Assembly: GCA_937923265.1 (NCBI GenBank)
Contig: CALAJY010000013.1
Location: 1-5,722 of the forward strand
Direction of reading: 5' to 3'
DNA from: an uncultured Tissierellia bacterium
Lineage (GTDB): Bacteria; Bacillota; Clostridia; Tissierellales; Peptoniphilaceae
Length of the DNA stretch: 5,722 nucleotides
The position numbers and the translations under genes were made by a program. Every line of letters begins with the position of its first letter. The stretch's first letter is position 1. Shown here one piece after another: positions 1 through 5,081 of the stretch. Under the pieces are notes generated by a model that was given only the letters and a program-made list of their open reading frames with translations, searched no databases and was not told where the DNA came from.

Positions 1-1
1 T

Positions 2-20
2 CGAGTTCAATTCTGACTCG
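2..20. repeat. Short inverted repeat at left edge, possible pre-rRNA stem
   Basis: CGAGT (2-6) and ACTCG (16-20) are complementary around a 9-nt loop. Read on the minus strand this lies downstream of the tandem promoters and the boxA-like element. It could be part of a leader or processing stem of the transcript that leaves the window to the left. Five base pairs is weak evidence alone. Confidence 0.3.
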
Positions 21-56
21 TTAATTTTGAATTATTTAAACTCAAAGTTATTCACG

Positions 57-75
57 TATTCTTTTGACAAGGTTC
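57..75 (-). promoter_or_regulatory. boxA-like rRNA leader element
   Basis: On the minus strand this reads GAACCTTGTCAAAAGAATA. It is close to the conserved leader sequence in front of Firmicutes 16S rRNA genes (the TTTGAAAACT or CCTTGACAACT type), the site where Nus-factor antitermination complexes assemble. It sits about 25-40 nt downstream of the predicted P2 start, as expected in an rrn leader. The assignment is by remembered resemblance plus context. No rRNA sequence itself is inside the window. Confidence 0.5.
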
Positions 76-104
76 TTTGTCGTCCTTTTCGGTACGACTT
101 TTCT

Positions 105-133
105 ATAATACCATCACTTTTGACTTCTGTCAA
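105..133 (-). promoter_or_regulatory. Strong sigma-A promoter P2 (tandem stable-RNA type)
   Basis: Minus strand: a perfect TTGACA at 133-128, a 17-nt spacer, and TATTAT at 110-105. The seventh base after the -10 is G (position 98), and G is a common initiating base at growth-rate-regulated rrn promoters in Bacillus. It fires leftward, out of the window. It is the downstream member of a pair with the promoter at 201-229. Confidence 0.7.
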
Positions 134-200
134 CTCTTTTTTTGAATTTCTTAAAAATTCTTTTTGAAATCATTGACCCGTCTCTCGTGACGACTCGTAT

Positions 201-229
201 ACTATACTCTCTTTCATTTGCCTTGTCAA
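201..229 (-). promoter_or_regulatory. Strong sigma-A promoter P1 (tandem stable-RNA type)
   Basis: Minus strand: a perfect TTGACA at 229-224, a 17-nt spacer, and TATAGT at 206-201. Predicted starts are 196-194. The sequence upstream on this strand (about 230-270) is made of long A-runs, like an UP element. The -35 boxes of P1 and P2 are 96 bp apart, matching the P1/P2 layout of Bacillus rrn operons. The likely target is an rRNA operon just left of the window. Confidence 0.65.
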
Positions 230-310
230 ACTTTTTTTGGATTTTTTTCGTTTTTTTTCCTTTCAAATTGATTCCTTTCTAAATCGCTTATTTTACACAA
301 ATTTAACTTT
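230..310. other. A/T-run-rich intergenic segment between divergent promoters
   Basis: No coding frame is supported here. The segment has runs of T on the plus strand (for example 232-238 and 242-248), equal to A-tracts upstream of the leftward P1. It probably serves as an UP-type element or bent DNA. Positions 1-394 as a whole hold only regulatory signals. Confidence 0.4.
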
Positions 311-314
311 ATTC

Positions 315-331
315 ATATTGTTTTTCAATAT
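315..331. promoter_or_regulatory. Inverted repeat overlapping the -35, candidate operator
   Basis: ATATTG (315-320) and CAATAT (326-331) form a perfect inverted repeat around a five-T centre. It overlaps the putative -35 of the rightward promoter. This is the usual position for a repressor or activator dimer site controlling a bacteriocin operon. No regulator gene is visible in the window, so the role is inferred from position only. Confidence 0.3.
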
Positions 332-346
332 AACTTCTGCTAATAT
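318..346 (+). promoter_or_regulatory. Candidate promoter of the bacteriocin-like operon
   Basis: TTGTTT (318-323), a 17-nt spacer and TAATAT (341-346). The predicted start near 353 gives a leader of about 42 nt before the ATG at 395. The boxes are less than consensus, in contrast to the two leftward promoters, so regulated or modest expression is likely. Confidence 0.45.
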
Positions 347-394
347 CATTCTTGTAGAGGTGTTGATGGGCTTTACCCTTTAGGACGCTGAAGA

Positions 395-810
395 ATGAAA
401 AAAAAGTATTTCTGCTTGTTGCTTCTTTGATTCTCGTATTACCAACCATTGCATTTGCAAAACTAACCGTTATTGAAAGATGGTCATCAAACACTTATGT
501 GCAAAGCTATCATCTTGACGACTTTTTTGCTGACACCTATACAGGTACCATCAGCGTTCGAGGGATTGATCGAAAAATTCGTGGTGCAAGCTCTTGTGTT
601 TATTCAAAAGAAGCTGTTATTGTCTATAACGTTCAAGGCGATGTAAAGAGGTATGTTGTTTCTTCCGATGGGGATCGCGATCAACAAACTCATTCCCGAA
701 AAGTAACCATAAAAGATCAATGGAATTTCGGTCCGGTTACCACCGTTAAGGGTCATATTACGGAAGGCGGAACGAGTTTCTGTCCTGCCCGTTCGTACTT
801 TTTTCACTAA
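395..810 (+). pseudogene. Secreted peptide precursor, lactococcin 972-like candidate, frameshifted
   Basis: This gene would encode a small exported protein, probably the bacteriocin of the operon. The ATG at 395 has an AGGA site at 382-385, but its frame stops at 428-430 after 11 codons. The frame open from 406 to 810 encodes a clear signal peptide core (KVFLLVASLILVLPTIAFA, then K) and about 116 mature residues with two Cys, several aromatics and a SYFFH end. Adding one A to the eight-A run at 398-405 joins ATG, Lys residues and signal peptide into 138 aa. Lactococcin 972-family precursors are exported by signal peptide and are followed by a DUF1430 protein and an ABC ATPase, exactly as here. 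Sequence similarity is weak, limited to THS and TV..xxTE..SF near the C-terminus, so the family call rests mainly on context. Without slippage, translation could only begin weakly, for example at TTG 427, which would lose most of the signal peptide. Confidence 0.5.
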
Positions 811-841
811 GAATCGGCATCCTATGTCGATTCTTTTTTTT
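809..841 (+). terminator. Intrinsic terminator between peptide gene and transporter genes
   Basis: The 5' arm AAGAATCGGCAT (809-820) pairs with ATGTCGATTCTT (824-835), giving 12 bp including one G-U around a 3-nt loop. Eight T follow (834-841). The stem starts inside the TAA stop of the peptide gene, and the ribosome binding site of the next gene follows at 845. Partial read-through would give much peptide mRNA and little transporter mRNA, a common design in bacteriocin operons. Confidence 0.8.
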
Positions 842-857
842 ACGAAAGGAGTCTATA

Positions 858-2873
858 ATGAAATCGTCCTATAAAAATCGCAATCGCTTGTTTTTTATTC
901 TTAGTTCTTGCCTTCTGTTTGTTGCTCTATTAATCCTCAATTATGCTTTCCATAAAATCAGTCAAAGACAAAAGACGTCTTTTCTGCTGAATGCGAATGT
1001 TCGTTTGCTAGAAAAAGATAATCAAAAAAACTCCTCCGATTTTCGGAGAGTTTTTTTCAAAAGTATCAAAATTTTACTGCAGTGCAGGAGGAAAACTCTA
1101 ATGTGCTTTCCGTTTATGACCCTCAGATGCACTATGCTTTAAGCCCCCTGATTTATGGCAAAAAGGCAAGAAGATATTTTTCTTTCCAGGATTACGAAAA
1201 AGACACAAAAGCGAAGCTCGCATATACCGATTCCCTTGCGGATTCTTTCGATAAGAAGAAAACCTTGGATGATAACGGGAATCGAGTGATCTCCTTTTTT
1301 GATGGCTCTCATCCTTTTGGGGAGCTTGGTTATGAAGAAGTGTTCCCTCTTCACAGCCAGGTTCCCCTAAAAAACAAGATCTGGCTCAGTGGAGAGAAAG
1401 ATCAGCTACAATCCTGCGTAAAGGAACTTCTCAAAGCCGGTTATACCGTGCAAAAAAATCCGGGTCCGCCTTTGGGGAGATCTCTTCTTTCTCTTGTTCA
1501 GCAAAGCACGGCTTTCCAAATTCTATTTGTTTCGCTTTTCGTGCTTTATTTACTTTACTTCCTTGCCCGCCTAGAGAATGAAAAATCGGATAATTACTAT
1601 AAAGTGGGCCAAAGCATGGGAATCCCAAGGTTCCGCATGTACCAAAAAAATTAAGGCCCGTCACCATCCATTCCCGTCTTTCTATCGCTTTGGTTTCTCT
1701 TCTATCTGCCATTTATTGGCGGTTCGGCTCTCATGCGATAGTTACCGTTTGTTTTTTCTTCCTGCCAATCCATTTTATTCTTATGATAATTGGACAGTTT
1801 TTCGCAAGTTGGTTTGCTTTTCATCGTTTGAATCAACCTGTGAGCTCGACGAGTTCCTTTTTCTCCCAGTTCTCTGGTTACTGGCTGATCGGCGTCGTTT
1901 CTTTATTTGCTCTCACCTTTCTCTTTAGTCAATCCACCCAGTCCATGCTAAATACATTCAACAACAAGGCTTCGCATATTCAATTTCCAATCTACAGCAC
2001 AAAAAGCGCCTTCCCCCAACCCGAAAAGTGGGCTGAAAAAGTCATCTCTCAATTGTCCAATGCGAACGGTTATCTCATGGTCTCCGATCCTACCCTTCCC
2101 GACAGTGACAAGACCATCTATCTCCTGGGAAATCCCGGCTATTATTTCCCGGATTCCCGCGTTCCCACAAATGGGGTCTACTGCGTAGACTCTCTTCCCT
2201 CCTCTTGGAAAGATCCCCATTTTCATAAAAGCCATTCCTACCAAAAAATAAAGGTACGACAAGAGGAGCAATTCTCCTATGTCCCTGAGATAGAAGATAG
2301 GGATGGACAAGAACAGGTGCAGCACTTTCGCTTTGTCGCCTGCACCTCCAAAGAATTTTCTCAACTTTTAGGTCGAGCAAAAGACGAAGAAATCGCCACT
2401 TTTTTAGTTTTCTGTCCCTCCCCTCTTCCATTCAAAATACCGAAAATTTTGTAAACAAGCTCTTAGAACCGACTCCATGGATGACCCAACGAAATAAAGG
2501 AGAGAGTACCAATCCGGAAACCGCCTTTGTTGTTGGTTATCTGTACCCGATGATGATTGCCATTGCCATCGTTACGATGGGATTTTTCTATATCATTTTC
2601 GAAAACAAGACAAACCGTTTCTTACAAAAAGTAGCTTTTTAAACCAGCCTTGGCTTACCTTTAAGAAGGGTGCGCACCCGGCTTCTCCTCTTCTGTGTCA
2701 GCCTTTTCTTCGTGAACTTGCTACTCCATGGAATCACCGGTCAACTTCAAGAGATGCCGATCTTGACCACTGCCATCAGCATGGTTTACGTCGGCTTGCT
2801 GGGGATTCTCGCTATGACTCGTTTACAAAAGGGGAAAATCGCTCAACAGATAGAGAATAGGAGGGACTTATGA
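858..2873 (+). pseudogene. DUF1430-type bacteriocin-associated FtsX-like membrane protein, degenerate
   Basis: This is the remnant of the membrane subunit of an ABC system. It starts at ATG 858 with AAAGGAG at 845-851. Restoring one base at each of three sites gives 672 aa, the usual size for the DUF1430/TIGR01654 family. The frame breaks lie in 1024-1057, in the A7 run 1644-1650 and in the T6 run 2400-2405; a TAA interrupts at 2640-2642. Visible parts in order: an N-terminal membrane helix (RLFFILSSCLLFVALLIL), an outer domain of about 180 residues, a helix ending FLARLEN, a cytoplasmic SMGIPRFR turn, several helices (about 1690-1930), a second outer domain, a helix GYLYPMMIAIAIVTMGFF, a repeated SLGLPLRR turn, and two final helices. 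The two halves look like an internal duplication. The stop overlaps the ABC ATPase start as ATGA, indicating translational coupling. A generic FtsX permease is the alternative reading. As sequenced it should not make a full-length protein. Confidence 0.7.
1024..1057. repeat. Terminator-like palindrome inside the DUF1430 reading frame
   Basis: A7 (1024-1030), CT, one bulged C (1033), CTCCGA (1034-1039), a TTT loop, TCGGAG (1043-1048), AG and T7 (1051-1057) form a 15-bp stem with one bulge. It has the form of a bidirectional intrinsic terminator, yet it lies about 55 codons inside a gene. The first frame break of that gene maps within the same 34 bases. Adding a G in the 3' arm, or one A or T in the flanking run, restores the reading frame, and the G would also make the palindrome perfect. 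Confidence 0.7.
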
Positions 2874-3543
2874 ACATTCGAGCGGAAAAATTCGCAAGAA
2901 CTACCATTGGAAAAACACCACCATACCGGCGCTTCGGGAGGTTTCTTTTCTTCTCAAGGAAGGAGAGCATCTATTTATAGAAGGTCCCACCGGTTCGGGG
3001 AAAACCACCCTGCCTAAGATTATTGCCCTTTTGGATTCCTAATATGAGGGAAAACTCTATTATGAGAACGATGAGGGAAAGGATTTATCGGATGAAAAAA
3101 GGGGGCAATACAAGGCGAAGATCGGCTATGTCTTTCAGGACTTTGCCCTTTTTGAGGGGGAAAGCGTCTTTGATAACGTCCGTTTTCCTCTGCAGTTCAA
3201 AAAAATTTCCAAAAAAGAGCAAATGGAGGCAGTGGAAAAACTCTTAACCGCTCTAGAAATGGAGAGCCTCATCGCTCGGCCGGTTGCTCAGCTTTCGGGC
3301 GGACAACGGCAAAGGGTGTCCATTGCCAGAACTCTTATGCAACATCCCAGCATTCTTATTGCGGATGAGCCCTTTCAGTCCATAGATCCTGCCACGGAAG
3401 AAAAAATTCTGGACCTTCTTTTTCATCAAGAAGTTCCCTTTGACCATATCACCCTATCCTCCCACCATCCCCTGGTAAAATATGGGGAGTGCTTTCAAAA
3501 AATAAAAATCGAGCAAGGGCGTTGCCTTCTGTTGGATTCATAA
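2870..3543 (+). pseudogene. ABC transporter ATP-binding protein, bacteriocin-export type, degenerate
   Basis: This is the ATPase partner of the DUF1430 protein, which in lactococcin 972-type loci powers export or immunity. It starts at ATG 2870 with AGGAGG at 2859-2864 and overlaps the previous stop. The starting frame is lost at the five-A run 2886-2890. Adding one A joins it to a frame that carries the whole domain (224 aa), broken once more by TAA at 3040-3042. Motifs: Walker A GPTGSGKTT near residue 40, Q-loop VFQDFALFE, signature LSGGQRQR, Walker B ILIADEP, D-loop SID and H-loop LSSHH. The tail is short, as in small MacB/LolD-like ATPases. Everything after 3043 is open and conserved, so decay looks recent. 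A fragment initiated internally, for example at ATG 3223, would lack Walker A and should not hydrolyse ATP. Confidence 0.8.
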
Positions 3544-3549
3544 AGACTT

Positions 3550-3605
3550 AAAAAAGTCCATGGAAGCCTCCCCGGTCTGCCGGTCGGGACTTCCATGGAC
3601 TTTTT
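3550..3605. terminator. Bidirectional intrinsic terminator between convergent units
   Basis: AAAAAGTCCATGGAAG (3551-3566) pairs perfectly with CTTCCATGGACTTTTT (3590-3605), and the GC-rich centre (3567-3589) can pair further. A-runs on the left and T-runs on the right give U-tails in both directions. It ends the rightward operon and the leftward ligase gene, whose stop is at 3631-3633. Confidence 0.9.
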
Positions 3606-3630
3606 CTTTTGTTGTTTTCTTCGAACTTTC

Positions 3631-4896
3631 CTACCGGTCTTCCTGCAAGGGAGTCAGTCCGTAGGGAGGCGCTTCCGGATCATCCTTGCTAACATGCTCG
3701 CCATAGGTGTGGTAATGCTTAAAGGACGCCAGCCGCATTCTCCAGTATCTCCAACGCCGCTTGGCATTTTTGTCCTTTTCATACCAGATCGGATAGAGCG
3801 GTTTTCTCTTCAAAAGCTCTTTGACCAGAGGGAGCTTATTCGGGTGCACGTATTTCTTTAAAACGAGCGGATCGATGTTATTCAAAAAAAGTCGTCCGGT
3901 TTTGTGATGGTAGTAGCAATCCTCCTCGAAGGGAATTCCCAGCATGTCGCGTACCAAGAAGTCCAGACAATTCAGCCCCCCTGCCTGCATGAAGAAATTG
4001 GATGCCGGTAAGCGTAGGTTCATCTCGAAGCACTTGTACTCCCGGTCCCTGGGATCATACTTCAGGTCAAAATTTCCAAAGCCGGTGTAATGTAGGTCAT
4101 TCATAAAGGCTTCAAAACGATCATACAGTGCCTGATCTCCATGCGTGTACATGGCGTCATAGTTTCCAATCATCAGAGGCAACACCGAGGTGAGAAGGAT
4201 TTGACCGGCACAGCACATCCGCACCTTCCCCGTATGGTCCGAGTAGACGTTCATCGAAACGCAGTAGGAAGCATCTCCGGGAATGTAGTCCTGGATGATC
4301 ATCGAACCTTGATAGCCTGCGCCGTAAATCGCGGAGAGGGCCTCTCTCAGCTCTTTCTCGGACTGCAAGATGTAAGCCTTCTTTTTCCCGGGAAACGATG
4401 TTTGATAATAGCGAATGGAGTCTGCCGCCTTGGCGACAATCGGGTAGCGAAGCTTGCTGTAGTCCAGTTCCTTGGGATCATGGATCGAAATCGCCTTCGG
4501 ATAGGGTATGCCATGCTCCTCACAGACCCGATAAAAGCTCATCTTATCTTCGAGCAGGCGATTCTGCTCCCGGCTCGGCACGTTAAATAAAAAGCTCCCC
4601 TCCAGCTTTTCCCGGTGGATGGCCAACATTTCGCTGTATTCATCGCTGCAGGGAAAAATGATCATCTTTTCGCCCGCATGATCCTTGGCAAAATCCAGCA
4701 ACCCTTGCACAAAGCCCCGATGATCCTTGTCAAAGGGAAGGGAATGGCGAACCAAGATGCGACTATCCGCCGTCTGTGCGAAGAGTTGGTGGGCAAAAAT
4801 ATGAGAAATCAGCCCATAATTCTCATAAATGGTCCTGGCCACACTATACGCATTTACGTCCGAACCTAAAACGATCGGTAAGAAATCTATTTTCAC
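3631..4896 (-). CDS. ATP-grasp ligase, D-aspartate ligase-like (peptidoglycan cross-bridge)
   Basis: This is a cytoplasmic ATP-grasp enzyme of 421 aa. By resemblance to Enterococcus faecium D-aspartate ligase (Asl-fm), it would activate D-Asp as an acyl phosphate and join it to the Lys side chain of UDP-MurNAc-pentapeptide, making the first residue of the cross-bridge. Motifs shared with that enzyme as I remember it: GSDVNAY (11-17), PCSDEY (82-87), DKMSFYRVCEEHGIPYPK (117-134), a nucleotide-binding Lys in VAKAAD (156), KKAYILQS (172-179), QDYIPGD (202-208), GNFDLKYDPRD (274-284) and the metal-binding FEMNLR (290-295). I chose GTG at 4896 because AAGGAGG at 4908-4902 sits 5 nt before it. The longer starts at 5007 and 4911 either cross the upstream terminator or place this site inside the gene. 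The Lys/Arg/aromatic-rich end (about 375-395) may contact the membrane. The exact substrate is inferred. Confidence 0.82.
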   Translation of the reverse strand: MKIDFLPIVLGSDVNAYSVARTIYENYGLISHIFAHQLFAQTADSRILVRHSLPFDKDHRGFVQGLLDFAKDHAGEKMIIFPCSDEYSEMLAIHREKLEGSFLFNVPSREQNRLLEDKMSFYRVCEEHGIPYPKAISIHDPKELDYSKLRYPIVAKAADSIRYYQTSFPGKKKAYILQSEKELREALSAIYGAGYQGSMIIQDYIPGDASYCVSMNVYSDHTGKVRMCCAGQILLTSVLPLMIGNYDAMYTHGDQALYDRFEAFMNDLHYTGFGNFDLKYDPRDREYKCFEMNLRLPASNFFMQAGGLNCLDFLVRDMLGIPFEEDCYYHHKTGRLFLNNIDPLVLKKYVHPNKLPLVKELLKRKPLYPIWYEKDKNAKRRWRYWRMRLASFKHYHTYGEHVSKDDPEAPPYGLTPLQEDR

Positions 4897-4938
4897 ACGC
4901 CCCTCCTTCATCCTTGATTCATCAATGATACATATTAC

Positions 4939-4968
4939 ATAATAAACTTCCTTGCTGAAATATGCCAG
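4939..4968 (-). promoter_or_regulatory. Weak candidate promoter of the ATP-grasp ligase gene
   Basis: Minus strand: CTGGCA at 4968-4963 (4 of 6 consensus bases), an 18-nt spacer and TATTAT at 4944-4939. It lies about 40 bp before the GTG start and after the terminator of the upstream gene. The -10 is good but the -35 is poor, so this is tentative. Confidence 0.3.
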
Positions 4969-4986
4969 CCGTTTTCCCGAAAAAGC

Positions 4987-5015
4987 AAAAAAAAGAGGGC
5001 GGTGCATCGCCCTCT
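4987..5015 (-). terminator. Intrinsic terminator of the surface protein gene
   Basis: On the minus strand AGAGGGCG (5015-5008), a 6-nt loop and CGCCCTCT (5001-4994) form an 8-bp GC-rich stem followed by eight U (4994-4987). It lies 67 bp after the surface protein stop and before the ligase start, so the two leftward genes are probably separate transcription units. Confidence 0.85.
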
Positions 5016-5064
5016 CCCATTGTGTATCATTCTAGGAAAGTTTCCTGCACCCGCCCTCTTTTTT
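4989..5064. repeat. Nested inverted repeats with alternative pairing
   Basis: AAAAAAGAGGGCGG (4989-5002) is a perfect 14-bp inverted match to CCGCCCTCTTTTTT (5051-5064). An inner arm CGCCCTCT (5008-5015) can pair with the same left arm. A small palindrome, AGGAAA-g-TTTCCT (5034-5046), sits between. In the plus direction the outer pairing ends in a T-run, so the array can also work as a terminator for rightward transcription. Confidence 0.6.
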
Positions 5065-5081
5065 CAAACCATTTGTCTTCT

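Noticed and set aside
64..109. Plus-strand TTGACA (64-69) and TATAAT (104-109)
   Set aside because: The spacer is 34 nt, twice the workable length. The same bases are explained by the minus-strand leader and by P2.
173..203. Plus-strand TTGACC-19-TATACT as a promoter
   Set aside because: The spacer is long and no plus-strand gene begins within 190 bp. The bases overlap the much better leftward P1.
395..430. A complete 11-codon peptide from the ATG at 395
   Set aside because: It is best explained as the start of the frameshifted signal peptide gene; a one-base change joins it to the downstream frame.
2176..2190. Inverted repeat GTCTAC-N3-GTAGAC
   Set aside because: It is within the DUF1430 coding frame, short and isolated.
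2668..2679. 12-bp palindrome GGGTGCGCACCC
   Set aside because: It lies inside a conserved coding stretch (RRVRTR) with no T-run or partner site; probably chance.
395..3543. All frame breaks being sequencing errors in homopolymers
   Set aside because: Not excluded for the indels, but two in-frame TAA codons cannot be homopolymer errors, and a seven-base run at 3884-3890 in the ligase gene causes no break.
3595..3861. Plus-strand open frame of 88 codons opposite the ligase
   Set aside because: It starts inside the terminator and is the shadow of the conserved minus-strand gene; no ribosome binding site.
4141..4590. Plus-strand open frame of 149 codons opposite the ligase
   Set aside because: It is antisense to the most conserved ATP-grasp motifs and has no recognisable protein features.
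4897..5007. Longer N-terminus of the ligase from the ATG codons at 5007 or 4911
   Set aside because: The 5007 start lies in the loop of the upstream terminator, and the 4911 start puts the AAGGAGG site inside the gene. The GTG at 4896 has ideal spacing and matches the family N-terminus.
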